Part shown: piece after piece, positions 8,961 to 22,080 of the stretch
Numbering within the stretch: the first letter of the stretch is position 1
How the letters are laid out: each line of letters begins with the position of its first letter
NCBI GenBank assembly: GCA_035771175.1
Contig: CM069598.1
Coordinates: forward strand, 4,858,194-4,922,193
Length of the DNA stretch: 64,000 nucleotides
Direction: 5' to 3'
Source of the DNA: Paratinospora sagittata
Lineage: Eukaryota; Streptophyta; Magnoliopsida; Ranunculales; Menispermaceae
Notes under the pieces: generated by a model
Databases searched by the model: none
Seen by the model: the letters and a program-made list of their open reading frames with translations, nothing else
What the model was told of the DNA's origin: nothing
Translations under genes and position numbers: made by a program

Positions 8961-11015
8961 ATGCTGAAGCTCTCAGCTTCTCATTCCTTCCCACCATTTT
9001 TCCAACATAAAACCCATGTCTCTCTTCTCCAAAGCTGCAAGTCATCCGAGGAGCTAAAACAAGTTCATGCATTAACCATCAAAACGGGCACATTTCGACA
9101 AATCTCGGTATCTTCCCGGTTATTAGCTCTGTATTCAGATTCAGAATTGGGGAATCTCGAGTATGCTCGATGGGTATTTGATCAAATTGAAGAACCCAAT
9201 TCCTTTACTTGGAGCACTATCATTAAATGCTTGGTGGAGAACCACCTTTCAGATGATGCTATTATTCTCTTCTGTGAATTGCTGCAAGAGTCCGAGGTCA
9301 AGCCAGATAGTTATACAGTCCCTTGTGTCATAAAGGGTTGTGCTCAATTATGTGCAATTGAGGAAGGGAAGCAGATTCATGGGTTGATTTTGAAAATTGG
9401 GTTTGGTTCAGTCTTGTATGTGAGGAGTAGCTTGGTTAATTTGTATAGTAAATGTGGTGAGATTGTGGCAGCTCGAGATTTGTTTGATAGATTGGAGAAC
9501 AAAGATTTGGTTTCTTGGAACTCTTTGTTAGATGGGTACGCGAGAAGAGGAGATATTGAAGCTGCACAGCGATTGTTCGATGAAATGTCTGAGAGAGATT
9601 CTTTCTCTTGGACTGTTCTGATTGACGGGTACTCAAAATGTGGGAAGGTTGAGATTGCACGCAAGATTTTCGATCAAATGCCGAGTAAGAATTTGGTCTC
9701 TTGGAATGCCATAATCAATGGGCTTATGAAATCTGGAGAGTTTGAATATGCTCATCAGCTGTTTAATACAATGCCTGCGAGAAATATTGTAACATGGAAT
9801 GTGATGATTTCAGGGTATGAATATAATGGAAATTTTGCAGAAGCGCTGGAGGTATTTGATACTATGTTGAAGGTGGGTGAAAGGCCAAATAATGCAACTT
9901 TAGTCAGTGCTCTTTCTGCAGTTTCAGGTTTGGCTCTTCTTGACAAGGGAAGATGGATTCATTCATACATGAACAGGAATGGATTTAAGCTGGATGGTGT
10001 TCTTAGTACATCACTTATAGAAATGTATTCAAAATGTGGGAGCATCAAGAGTGCTTTAACCATTTTTTGTTCAATATCCAAGAGGAAGTTGGAGCATTGG
10101 ACTGCAATAATTGTTGGGTTAGGAGTGCATGGTATGGCTGATTGTTCTCTCGAGTTATTCAATAAAATGCAGAGATCTGGAGTGAAGCCTAATGCCATAA
10201 CTTTCATTGGGTTGTTAAATGCTTGTAGTCATGCAGGACTTGTAGATGAGGGTTATCGGTATTTCGAACTAATGAAAAATGAATATGGAATAAAGCCGAC
10301 GATTGAACACTATGGTTGCTTGGTTGACCTCCTTTGTCGAGCTGGGCATCTAGAAGAGGCTAAGATTTTCATAGAGAAGATGCCTCTGAGACCAAACAAA
10401 GTGATTTGGATGAGTCTACTTAGTGGCTGCAGGAACCATGGAAATGTAGAGATTGGTGAATATGCAGCCAAGCATGTGATGGAGATAGAGCCAGAGGCTA
10501 TTGGATGTTATGTTCTTCTTTCTAACATATATGCAGCAAATGGTCAGTGGGATAAGGTTTCTATGGTTCGAGAAATGATGAAACAGACGGGCATAAGAAA
10601 AGAACCAGGTTGTAGTTTGATAGAACATAATGGCATACATCACGAGTTTGTTGTGGGTAATAGATCACATCCCCAGGATGAAGAGATATATTCCAAGTTA
10701 AATGAGATGCAGGAGAGACTGAAATCTGTTGGATACATTCCTGATACAACACAAGTTTTTTTGTACATTGAAGGGGAGAAGGAGAAGGAATCAGAACTTG
10801 CTATCCATAGCGAGAGGTTGGCTATCGCCTTTGGTCTCATCAATGTGGAACCACGGAGACCTATTCGTGTTATTAAGAATCTACGTGTTTGTAACGATTG
10901 CCATTCTGTTACTAAGCTCCTCTCTAACATCTATGATCGTGAGATTATCTTGAGGGATAATAGCCGATTCCATCATTTCAAAAATGGGTTCTGTTCCTGC
11001 ATGGACTACTGGTGA
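8961..11015 (+). CDS. PLS-class PPR protein with canonical DYW domain
   Basis: Intronless gene of 684 codons starting at the first in-frame ATG. PLS repeats run from about residue 45 to 500 (for example 'SVLYVRSSLVNLYSKCGE' and 'NLVSWNAIINGLMKSGE'). E/E+ motifs follow, then a complete DYW deaminase domain: HxE in 'IHSERLAIAFG', 'CNDCH', 'FHHFKNGFCSC' and terminal Asp-Tyr-Trp. Predicted C-to-U RNA-editing factor of an organelle. The N-terminus 'MLKLSASHSF' is compatible with a transit peptide but short. It lies only 188 bp after the previous DYW gene in the same orientation. The two differ throughout their repeats, so this is not a recent tandem duplication. Its 3' end converges on NUP133. Confidence 0.92.
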   Translation: MLKLSASHSFPPFFQHKTHVSLLQSCKSSEELKQVHALTIKTGTFRQISVSSRLLALYSDSELGNLEYARWVFDQIEEPNSFTWSTIIKCLVENHLSDDAIILFCELLQESEVKPDSYTVPCVIKGCAQLCAIEEGKQIHGLILKIGFGSVLYVRSSLVNLYSKCGEIVAARDLFDRLENKDLVSWNSLLDGYARRGDIEAAQRLFDEMSERDSFSWTVLIDGYSKCGKVEIARKIFDQMPSKNLVSWNAIINGLMKSGEFEYAHQLFNTMPARNIVTWNVMISGYEYNGNFAEALEVFDTMLKVGERPNNATLVSALSAVSGLALLDKGRWIHSYMNRNGFKLDGVLSTSLIEMYSKCGSIKSALTIFCSISKRKLEHWTAIIVGLGVHGMADCSLELFNKMQRSGVKPNAITFIGLLNACSHAGLVDEGYRYFELMKNEYGIKPTIEHYGCLVDLLCRAGHLEEAKIFIEKMPLRPNKVIWMSLLSGCRNHGNVEIGEYAAKHVMEIEPEAIGCYVLLSNIYAANGQWDKVSMVREMMKQTGIRKEPGCSLIEHNGIHHEFVVGNRSHPQDEEIYSKLNEMQERLKSVGYIPDTTQVFLYIEGEKEKESELAIHSERLAIAFGLINVEPRRPIRVIKNLRVCNDCHSVTKLLSNIYDREIILRDNSRFHHFKNGFCSCMDYW

Positions 11016-11331
11016 TTTTCTCGTCTTGACTAAATTCTTTGCTCATGGAAGTTGGATATGCAGGTGAAATTACTACAATTGTGTAAGTACTTGCAGAGAT
11101 TGAAGGTGTCTCAAATCTGTTATTTTTTAATGTGTTTTTCAAGTCAATAGTTTGGAAATGCAAAAGCATACAGTTTTAGAAATGGATGTACAACATAGTT
11201 CCATCAAAATCGAAATTGCACAATCAATTCAAGTAGAGGAGGCATGTCTGTAAAGAAAGAAAGTACTTTATACTGAACAATGTTAATGGTACAAAATTAA
11301 CAGACATGAAAACATTTGACCTGCACATGAG
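11016..11331. other. Convergent 3' spacer
   Basis: A 316-bp gap between the stop codons of the second DYW PPR gene and NUP133, which converge. It must contain both 3' untranslated regions. Nothing else seen. Confidence 0.5.
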
Positions 11332-14300
11332 TCACTCCATAATGGTATTAGAGCCATCTGCTTCAATTGCTGTTTGTTCTCCCAGCCTACCCAACATCAC
11401 TGCAGTTAGCATCAGCTTACCTGCTTCAGGGAAGCTCTTGAGCTGCATCAGTATCCCTTCTACCCATGAACTGGGATCCTTCAGAATTGATAATTCTGTG
11501 TCGTCTTGTCTCAATGGCAGCACCTCATTGAAGCCACCTTCGTATGTTTCTGCTTCAGGTCCGTAACACCTGTTTGATGCTTCGAAGAGCACAGTTTTCC
11601 TCAGAAACTGTAGAGTCTCTTCGTCGCTCCACCCATTCACTACAGATGCTTCATAAAGTTTTCCCCAGTCGTCCTGATTGGCAGCATTTTTCCAGCATTC
11701 CTCCAGAAGACTCCGATTGGACCTCCGGAAGGATGAACTGGTCCAAGCAAATACATCAAAGGCTTGCAAGGATAGTTCTGGTGTATTACCCTGAAGGCAA
11801 AGTTTGATTAGTTCTCCAGGAGGAAGTAATCGCTGTCCAATAACAGGTCTCTCTTTGTTATCAGAAATTAGTCCAATGATTTCTTCCTGCAAGAAAGAGG
11901 AAGCAGCTCATTTGTGAGTAAAGTAAATCTGAGTTAAAATATTTCAGTGACAGGTCAACACCTACTGGTTGGAGCAACAAATTATCTAGTTATTCTGAAG
12001 GCCTAGAACCATAAATCCTCAAGACAAGTGTTGAGCTTAGCTATACTATGGGAAATTTATGGAAATACAAAATACCTGCAACTTCAAAATCTTCAAATCG
12101 GCCTCTATGCGATCAATCTTCGTCTCAAGCACATTGTTTGTTCCTGCAAGCCAGTTTAATGTTAAATGAAGTTATAAACTAATGCTAAAGAGAAAATTAA
12201 GAAAAGGTGAAGAAACAAAAAAATGTGATTTAAGCAGATAAAACTTAAATGAGGAAAAACAAAAGAAGTTATCTGCTGCTATCTAAGATTAAATAACACT
12301 TCCAAACAAAGCAAGATTGACAAATTGCTGATATGCAATAGGAAATAACTGTCAGCTCAAGTTACTATTGCTCCACAGCCAATTTGGTCTTGAGTCTCTT
12401 GATCAATTTGATTCTATAATCCAGTTTCAGTTTGCAGGTTGAGTTCAATATTCTTTTAGAGAAATTTATTTTCACCAATATGGTACTAGGCATCAGAAAC
12501 ATAAAAGTCTTAGAAACAATCTTTTGCTCCAGGTTTAGTTTTACTGGATCCAGAGTCTTCAAATTCTGCTAGGTAGATGGTCTTGAACTCTCCACGTAAC
12601 ACTTTATTGGTATAACATCTTTGCCGTACATGAAGCACAGCTATAATTCAAGTTGAGTTATGCTACAATGACACAAGAAACTAACACACTTCAGTATTAT
12701 AGTAATTGAGGTCCATTGGATCATACACATCAAGATGCACGCCACGTAAACATCCAATCAACCTTGATAGCGCTGTCATCTAGGTGGGCTATGCTATTGT
12801 GTCAGACAGCATCTCTAATTTGAGTTAATCTCTGTTTAACCCATAATGATTGTACTCAGTCAACTTGGCAATCTTTAAAACTTTCTCATAAACAAAAAAA
12901 ATGAAGGAATAAAATCAAGACAGAGATATTTTAAAAAAGAAACTGATCAAATAGCAAGTGGCAAGAAAAGCATAATACCTGCAATTGCTGCTATTTTAGA
13001 TAAATTTAGAAGGCGTCTCCTATCAGCCAAAGATGGTTCGAAATTCAAATTGTCTGGATCTGAACCCTGTTCAGATGACAAATCAAAGCTATGACCCTGA
13101 GAAAGGGCTAATGCATGAAGAGTTTCTGAAGCAGAGGAGAACTGGTCTAAAAATATCTCATGAAGCCACAATAGATCTTTATGCTGCTTCAAAAAAATGG
13201 CCAGCTCTTCCGGGAACTCTTCCCCAAGCCTTAAAAGCTTAGCAAACTGATGATCCTCATACAACTGGTTGAACACAAAGTAACTAAACCCTTTATTAGG
13301 GCCCACACTTTCATGCTGCAAAACAAAGACATCACCACATGCTGGTTACGAGGAAAAAACACCGAATTGGATTGAGAATCAAAGACAAGAAAAAATTGGA
13401 ACAACAATGAATCAACAAAATAACTGGGAAATTTCAGTAAGCATAATCTACAAAATGTTTTCTTCAACCTAGGATTTAGAAAAAGTGACAGAAAACAGAT
13501 TATGCCTACTGAAATTTGAGCTCCAATTGAGCTCAAAGGATGGTAAAACATTTTACTATTTTACTCTTTCATTTATACAATTACTCATCTCATCCTACAT
13601 TATGTTAAATCAATCTTCTAAATTTCAAATCTTTTCTTTTACCAGTTTTTCTTCTTCCTTTTTTTTCTTTTTTTTTGATAACCTTCGGTATCTGGGTTGT
13701 TGGTTTTTTTCTTCAAATTTCTAAGTTCTATCTTTTCCTTTGCCAGGTAAAATGACGAATAATAAGCCTTGGAAAAAAAAAAAGGCTTTGTTACTGCCAC
13801 GTGAAAATGAACTGATCTAGTAACTGAGAGGTGTCATTGAATAAATTAGTTGTACACTTAGTTACCAAATAGTTCAAAGAGAACATTTTGGCTAAAAGAA
13901 TTTTAAGAGAAAATCGAATCTGGACTATAATCTGTTCTATTAGATACAGCAGGAACAGTACTCATCCAATACTCTCCAGTTAACCATGCATAGTTCTTAA
14001 TAGGAGTATGGGACAAGAAGAAAGTCAAAGCTCACAAGAATATTAGACAATTGCAATATTGGTAAATATATAAAAGGCATGTTAAAGAGATCATGGCAAA
14101 ATTCATACCATTAGATTTCGCAAGAGTGTTGTATCATCAATGTCACAGCACATATTCCATAAAGTTTGGTATCCTTCATGTTGTCTAGCAATAGACAACA
14201 AATTCGAAGAAAACTTTTTGAGGATGACATCTTTGGGTTCTTCCACACCCTCAGTTGGATTCTGCAAACATCAGAGATTTAGGCTGAAATTGAAAATAAT

Positions 14301-17300
14301 AACCAACTCAAATGCACAATTTAACTAAAGCAATTAAATAAAAGATCCTTTCAGATTTTGAATAATTAAAACTTATGGTGAAAGCATGCTTCAGTTGACT
14401 CTTGAAAGATAATTGAAGAGCCCAACTTGTTAATCCAGTAGGATACTAAGGCAGAGATATCATTTGATAAAGAAGAAAAACATACATGTACTTTCAGATT
14501 GATGCTTTAGTCATCAACATTTCCGTGCTGATTTTTTTTTTAACCTTTTCATTTGCTGATCTTCTAGCAAGGATCTTTTTTTCATATATACAACTCTTTT
14601 TTTTTTCTCCTCTATTCCTAATCTTCTTGGTTCTTCTTTGCTTCTATTTTTTCCAATCACTTCCTTAAAGATTGTCAGGTTTATCAAGTAATGCCGAAAC
14701 CAGTTCAGTATAAAGTTTAGTTCGTGTTGTCCAATATAACAGAATATTTCTGTGGCATAAAAAAGCATATTAGTAAAGATACCCTGTAAACCCTAAAGCT
14801 TTTTGTTAATAGTAGTTTTTTTCATAGTGCTTCATTGATAATCAAAGGGAAAGAGTAAGAGTCGTAAAATCAAGCTAATATCTAATGGATGTAAGAAATT
14901 GTAAAAGTTTGCATGAGAATCACAACACCAAATGTTTGTCAGAGAAATCTGATATACCTGGTAGCTTTCTTCTACAAAAACCTTCAATTGTTGATACAAG
15001 GAGTCCAGAAGCTCATCCCTCCTTTTCCAGTATTCCTCTAACAGACCTTTATGTTCTTCCCCACGTTCCACTTTTGCTGTGATAACGCCATTATATGCCT
15101 CAAGTAAAGCATCAGTCAGACTTTCTAGATGAGAATATAAATTTGATTTCACTTTCAAATCAGTTGCTTCCTTTGAAAGTTGAAGCATGAAAGAGGCAAT
15201 ACACCACAGCCCATCACGGACCACAAATTGGCAATACCAAGGTGTTAAGCCCTCAGGCGATGGATACCAAGTATGATGCTCGTTTTTATATTGTGTGGCA
15301 GCATTTACTAAAGTCACGCAAGCATTTGAGACTTCACAAACACGCCGAGCCTGAACTACAAAAGATTCCTCTCTTCGAATTATATATTCTAGCTGATGGC
15401 AGATGCAGTAAAAAACTTCTTCCAGTTCTGAAACTTTACTATAAAATACTTCAGCATTATCCCTGTCCATCAAAAGAACAGTGTTTCTACGGGCTTTCTC
15501 TCCAACTAATTGAATCAGGTCCCACAGAGCACCTGCCTTTTCATGTGGAGAAACAGAAAAGGGAATGTTGGATTCATTTGACCGACTCTGACTATGCATA
15601 TTTTGCAACTCCCTCAATTGAATAATTCCAGTGAGCTTTTCACCATGTTCCATTATAGCCTGCAAAGAACGTCCTGCTAATGAAAGTTAATACTTCACCC
15701 CTCATTTGCATTGATAAAATCTTGAAAATGGAAATGGCACTCAAAACATGTAACTAACTGTAAGTTTTAATCCAGCAGCTCCTTTAAAGAGCTACAATGA
15801 ACAGAGTTTATCACAGTAACAATTAAAGAACAAAATGAAGACAATATTTGCAAATAGAGCCATGGCCAAACTCCGAGGACTAAGTCTGGTAATGCAAGCC
15901 ATCAAAAAGGACTACAAAAAATATAAACACAGAAAGACCTATTGAAGTTTCTGCAAAACAAGCTTTAAAAAATTGTTTCTCCCACCTATTAAGCAAAAAT
16001 AAGAAAAAAAGAAAAAAAAAAGAAGCAAAAAATGGCAGAGGCACAAAGAGATAATCTAAAATACATTTCACAATTTAAGAAAGGTAGAAATATCATATTC
16101 ATACTCTGTCTAGAACGAAGTTCCTCATGGCACTTGGACAAAGCAAGAAATTGAAGACACTTTTGATGCTTCTGCTGCTTATCTAAAAGTTGGGATGAAA
16201 CAACAGCCATGGCCACAATTTCAACTCCTCTGGTTGTAGTCCAATGTTTAGCAAGAGTGTCAACAATAGATTTGCTAGTGCGAGCAAAAATATTTGTTTC
16301 GTCGTCCTTTTCAAAGGCTCCAGAATTTCGAAGCTTTTCAAGTGAGCCATCAACCTGCCCAGACAATAGAAAATCATGGAAGAGGCGACCAAGCAATGCT
16401 TCTGATTCTTCATCCTGAGCAGTCCGGTGTGCAATTGCAGTCAATACTGTCCTTTGCCTATCCCCCACATCCCATGCTTCAGAACTTGCTCTTCTAGGAG
16501 CAACGTTACCTCCAAATGTCATGTTTCTCCTCTCTTCTTCAGCAGCGCCTCCATTTGAGCTCCCTTTCCGTGACAAACTTCGCTCGGGTGGCTCAACCCC
16601 TCCAAGCAGAACTGCCTTCTCAGGTATTGCCCAAACTCCCGCTTTCTCTGTAAGCACAACCCAAGCACCTTCTTCACTATCCTCTGCAGAAGGGAAAACA
16701 GAAGCGTCTAGGACTTTTCCTGCATCCCAGGGTAAATCGAATTGATATAGTCGCGTGGAATTTCTCCAATAACTGGAGACTGTTGCAGTTCCATCTCCAG
16801 AAAGTATGACTGCTGACCCAGAAGGCTTGCCGCCTACACGTAGTCTCATGGAGAACAAGAAGTCCTCGTCTTCCACTCTGGCCTTTGGAATTATCACTTG
16901 AATAGGAGCTTTTTTCTCCAAAACCCTTTCAGTCGTTTCCGAAGAAAAGTTTAGCCCAGGTTTATGTTGCATTGTTAGAAGTGAGTACTGTGTATAGCTA
17001 GAACTGCTCACTCTATCCTTACAAAATGTTGCCACAAGGATCGTCAATTCTTTCCCACGGTCATCAACCTGCATGTCCAAAGGCCAAATTCGCTTCTGAC
17101 CAGCCAGATCCTTTTTAATACCCAAATCAATATCAGTTCCAATGATTTCATGGGACCAAAGCTTTGAAACATTCAGATCAGACTTTAAGCTAATCTTCAA
17201 ACACTGAATTTCAGTATCTGTCAATAGAAAGAACTCGCGATCAGAATCTCCTGATGTAAAAATTCGGAAACGCCATATAAGAGACCTTGGATAACCCTTG

Positions 17301-19223
17301 ACAACTTGACCTTTACCACTCTCACTACTATGATTGGAAAGAGTATTGAACTCTAAAGAAACTTTTTCTCTGTAAATGCCAGAGAGACTGCATCGAAACT
17401 GCCACAGTACACCATCAGAGCCACATGCAAGGGCAACACAAACACTTGAGGAACCCAGAATAGCACAAGCAATAAATGAATTTAAGCAACCCGCTTCAAC
17501 CGCATCTGTATCTCCAGCCCTGCGAGCCTGTTGATAACTATTTTGTGCAGTTTTCTTGCCACTAGGTGAAAAAACCTGCTGAGACCTATCCAGAGATTCA
17601 AGACTAACAATGGAAAGAGGCACACTTTCTGAATAGATATCAGGCCAATATATGATAGCTTGAGATTTTCGGTGGCACATTACTACACCCACAGAATTGC
17701 ACTTTTTCACCACCTTTTCTGTACTCGGAGATTTGTCAAGCCAAGTGACGAAAGAGACCATCCATTTGTTACCATGATTGGAAGTGCTAACATCTCCTTC
17801 ATCTGAAAAAGATGAAGGAAATTCAAGAGTGACACATTTTTTTGAAGCCGATGACAGGTAACTCCAAACAAAAAGTCGATTTCCACATATAATCCAAGAC
17901 AGAGATGTTTCCTTGTCAATTCCACCGGATATCCCTGGGTCGCCTACCAAAGAAAAGATGCAAATCATTCAATTATAATTCCCCCACCAAATTTTAGTCT
18001 TTACAGAAGATGAGAGTTGTTAGGTGTTAGCATTTAAAAAAGATGCAAGTTATTGAATCCCATTAAACCAACTGCACTAACCAGGAACAATCTTCTGTAG
18101 AAAACTAGCCTGGGTATCACGAACTTCTTCAGGGAATTCTCCAACATATACAGGCTGACTTTGATCCGCATCAGCCTCCTTTTCAATTTTCTTTACGGGT
18201 GGAATTCTAAAAACAGAGAATATAATAATTATTTATTGGACTAGGAAAAGTTGCGAATTGAAGATTGCTGTAAAACAAACCTTCCCTACCAGATAGGAAT
18301 CATTATGGTGCAATTGCAGAAAAAGAAGATCAAGAACTTTGAAATAAAACTATATGAACAGCATCAATGTGACATTGAAATGACTTCAAGCCCCAAGGGT
18401 ATAACTAATGATCATAACTCGCGTTGTGGTGCAAGTATGACCAACCATAATCCACGGCAACCAGTTATTAAGCATATTTTCAGTTTATTTATAATAATAA
18501 GAATATAAGAAGAATAGAAGAAGAATAGCCCATAGAAAGAAATAGAATAGACTCTAGTAAACAATACATGAAGAACTCCTTGCTTCCACTCAGCCATTAC
18601 AAGTGTTCCTAAATTCTTTACCAACTCAAACTCAACTTAACTAAGCATTTTTCCAACTAAATCCTTTATGAGCTAAATATATATTTTCCCAAATGATTTC
18701 GGAAAAATGTGGTACTCGCTTCATGAAGATGTAAAAAAGCACCAAAATCTTCATAACACATTCTCACATAAACACTGCCACAGCAATCATCGTCCACTCA
18801 AGTCAATCAGCCCTTCACTACCGCCAATAATTGACTAAAAAAAACAAGCTTACTTCCATAATTCTCACACAAAATCAGCAAAACTCCCACACAAAATACA
18901 AAATCCTAGTGTGCCTAGTAGTACAGAACAGATCACACAACACCAATGATAATTGAGCCGGGAAAAAAAAAAAACTAAACGTACCACATTCCTACGAAGT
19001 TCAATTATCAAAACCTAGATTTGATATACCTTGCAAGAACCGATAACCGAGACGCCCACGGCGCCGGAGTCCCCGTGCTCGGCCGGTTTGGGACTGAAGC
19101 GACATAAGACGATAATCTTCGGGTTTCTGATAGTGGAGTTGCAGGCGAGTCCGTCACTGCGTGCCCTACGCTTCGATCTTTCTGAGAACTGAAATGGGGC
19201 TTACGCGTTGCAGGAGAGAACAT
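11332..19223 (-). CDS. NUP133: Nuclear pore complex protein NUP133
   Basis: Subunit of the Nup107-160 outer-ring (Y) complex of the nuclear pore. Eight coding exons can be joined in frame on the minus strand: 19223-19030, 18206-18082, 17943-16105, 15673-14958, 14261-14109, 13315-12979, 12143-12076 and 11886-11332. The sum is 3987 nt, 1328 residues plus stop, and all introns are GT-AG. The start 'MFSPATRKPHFSS' followed by 'SVPNRPSTGTPAPWASRLSVLAR' and 'SLSWIICGNRLFVWSYLSS' matches plant NUP133. Residues about 70-490 form the N-terminal beta-propeller. The rest is the alpha-helical stack, with conserved 'LALSKCHEEL', 'IMEHGEKL', 'KGFSYFVFNQLY' and 'EVFAWTSSSFR'-like segments. Exon 4 begins at the acceptor before 'GACGTTC', not the nearby later AG, which would break the frame. 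It appears intact. Confidence 0.95.
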
Positions 19224-19247
19224 GGTTGAGATAGAACACGGAGAAGC

Positions 19248-19256
19248 TTAGGGTTT
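19248..19256 (-). promoter_or_regulatory. Telo-box (AAACCCTAA) in the NUP133 leader
   Basis: Twenty-five bases upstream of the NUP133 start codon the minus strand reads AAACCCTAA. This telo-box motif is common in 5' leaders and promoters of plant housekeeping and growth-related genes. The motif is visible; its function here is inferred. Confidence 0.35.
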
Positions 19257-22080
19257 AAGCGACGCGGTGATCAGAGAAAATGAATCAAAAAATGGAGAGT
19301 AGAAGGATTGAGAAGATTAGGGCTTGGTTCTTAGCATTTTCGCGCTTTCTCTGTTAGTTTGAAAGCTTTGCACAGAGAAGCGGGGAGAGAGCAGCAGGGT
19401 TTTTGTTCAAGAGGGAGAAGTAGTGTGAGCTGGTTGGTGTGTAATGGTAGTAAATTAGAAAATGAAAATATTATTATAAAGTTTAACACTAACACCTAAC
19501 TCCTTTAAATATTTTTAAAATACGTATAAAAAAATTAGATGTCAACTATATAACATTACTCTACAAAATACTTTTTCCACTGCATTAATTGACTAAAAAA
19601 TTCATTTTGTCCATTCTACTCTATCAGTCAATATTTAAATTACAAATAGCCACATATTCCCCAAGCCACTTGAGCCATGAAACTCATAAACTCTTCTTTT
19701 TTTATAATTTTTTTTAGGAGCATATGTTTAAGTGATTAAACCATAAAGTTTGATCCATGTACATATAACACCATTTTGATGAGGTACAGTGTCGTTTATC
19801 CAAAGAAAAGTCGCTTAAGAAAGCATAGTTGCTTCATAATTCTTCATTATTGCTTCAAGCAGCCTTAGGAACATCATCTCTGCTGTAAAATGAAGTTCAC
19901 TTCTTTTGCTACTAAAGGGTGAATGGAGTGTCACCCTTCATTGTTTTTAGCAGCAAAAGTAAAACAAATTATATTAGTCTCTCCTGCAGAACTAAAGCCC
20001 TTTCTTGATCAAAGATTACTTGGATTTTTGCTACCACAATGGCATTTTATCATTTATAATGTAATGGAACAAATCATGTAATGGTGGGAATCAAATGAGC
20101 ATCTAATGCTAATATTCAAGAAATCAAGGCTTTAAAAACATGATATTGGATAGAATATGATCTGAGCAAATCCACTCCCCCTCTCTCCCTCTCTATTTGC
20201 TATTATTCTCTGGTTATATAAAAATGATAAAGAAAAGAAGTGCAGAACAAGAAATTTAGAACAATGGCATTTGTTAAAAATGGTTATGATTTCAGAAGAT
20301 ATAACAACTTTCTGACAAACTAGGCAATTACCACAAACTGTTTTTCTCCTAGATGCAACACTCATGCTTGAGCACTTACACCACAATTCAAGAAAGAAGG
20401 AAAGAAAAAAAAAGTATTTTGAAATTTGACATAGTTAACTTTCCAAGGCTCTCAATAGAATTCCTGTATATTGACGAAGTGATAATTTGTTTCTTATACT
20501 GAAATAACGCATATACCAGTACTGCGCTCCCTCTGAAAATGTCAAATTTTAGCCTCAAGGATTTCCACAAGGATAATAAAGTACAAAGGTACTAGCACCA
20601 AAGTGATGGGCTCATGGGCAATTAACAAAAATGGAATGAAGCATTAACCAGCAAATTTGTAACTCCATCTATTCAAGTGCATTGATAAGAAAACTATATA
20701 TCCATTTATATAATTCAACTCAACTAAGCCTTTTTCCAACTAAATGGGGTTGGCTACATGAATATGCTTCCACCACTTCACTACTAAGTTGACAAACGAA
20801 TATATCCATTTGCAACCTCAAAAATTAAAAACTGAAATCCAAACAGCTACTGAATGAGATTGAAGATGGACTAGAAGTTTATTCATTTCCTCACATAGTC
20901 ACGTTTGAAGTTCTCTTATACCACTATAACTCAAACAAGGCTTCCCCTATTTACTCTATAATAGTAGAACAAAACGAGGTCTAGCCATCACATTGCTATG
21001 TCTGAATAAAAGGATAGAATGTAAATAATAATCCTGATCTCCCTATCATTCAGCTGATCATTTCTTTTTGCCATTTCTTTTGGGTAAACAAAAACTAACG
21101 CAGAATACTCAATGACTAGGTCAAGGAAAGGCTGATATTAAGCCGTAATCACGAGCATAGACTACAATTAATTTTACATATTTGGTTAACAACATGATGC
21201 TACTTACCAATACAACTTTACGTTTACCCTTCTCATTGGTCAAACTTCAAAGCCTAAGTATCATCTAAAGACAGAACATTCAAAAACAAATTATTAACAA
21301 GACGCTCAAACAACTAAGATAAGTAACAAATCCTTTCCTATACTACATAGTGAATAACAAGCTCTATCCCAACTACTTTGGTTCGACTATTCAACTCTAG
21401 TTTCACCACTTCAACTTTCCCTGAAACGATATTTCCTACTACAAAATTGAAACCCTAGTCCTTCACTATTTTAACCAAAGTCAATTGCCTTCTCTTGATC
21501 TTTTAATATCTTTAGTTTTGCAACATTTCACTCCTAAAATACACTTCTTGAACTGTAACACCCACCCCCTTAAAATAAACAACAACCAAACCATCTCAAT
21601 CAACAATCCCTTATTTTGTCACCAATTATTGTTTTGAGTTCAATGAAGGAAGCTTTGACTTGCAATATGTGATTAACGCAAGCTTACACAACTAAAAGCA
21701 ATCAAAATTCATAACAAAGAGAAGGACATTTCGCATTCAAAAATGCAAACTCAAGAATTTATAAAAACTTAAAAAAACTTCAATTGAGCAGAGATTAGAA
21801 AAGCCCAAAAAAGCATCACACAGAATACACCTAAACTTCAAGCAAGGTATCAAAACTCCAATAAATATCATAAATCGCTCAACAAGTGCAGAAGATTCTG
21901 ATTATTAAGATCATCAAATGCATCAAAACAAAACAAAAAATAAAAAAGGGTCCTCGCCCCCGCGCCCCCCCCACCCCAACCCAACCACAATGTTCATCTC
22001 TTCATCTTCATCTCATTCTGCCCTTAAAAACAAAACAAAAGTTAAACAAAGGAAGCTAAGACACCACAGTAGCGGAGCTT
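19257..22080. other. Intergenic region upstream of NUP133
   Basis: About 2.8 kb without a supported gene. It should carry the NUP133 promoter at its left edge and the 3' untranslated region of the complex I subunit gene at its right edge. An RTE-like repeat fragment lies at 20704-20960, and there is a C-rich patch at 21955-21981. Short frames here (for example 20132-20386 and 21918-22115) have low-complexity or unrecognisable products. Confidence 0.45.
20704..20960. repeat. RTE-type LINE 3'-end-like repeat fragment
   Basis: 'caactcaactaagccttttt' followed by 'aaatggggttggctacatga' is the best-preserved copy in the window of the plant repeat described at 1681-1880. The distal part ('aaggcttcccctattt') parallels 'aggccttcccctactt' at about 1838. 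A weaker piece is at 18617-18660 ('actcaacttaactaagcatt') inside the first intron of NUP133. Confidence 0.5.

Noticed and set aside
15665..15674. Acceptor for NUP133 exon 4 at the inner 'ttgcag|GCT'
   Set aside because: It would put the exon out of phase with the donor at 16105. The upstream acceptor 'ttagcag|GAC' keeps the frame and restores conserved residues before 'IMEHGEKL'.
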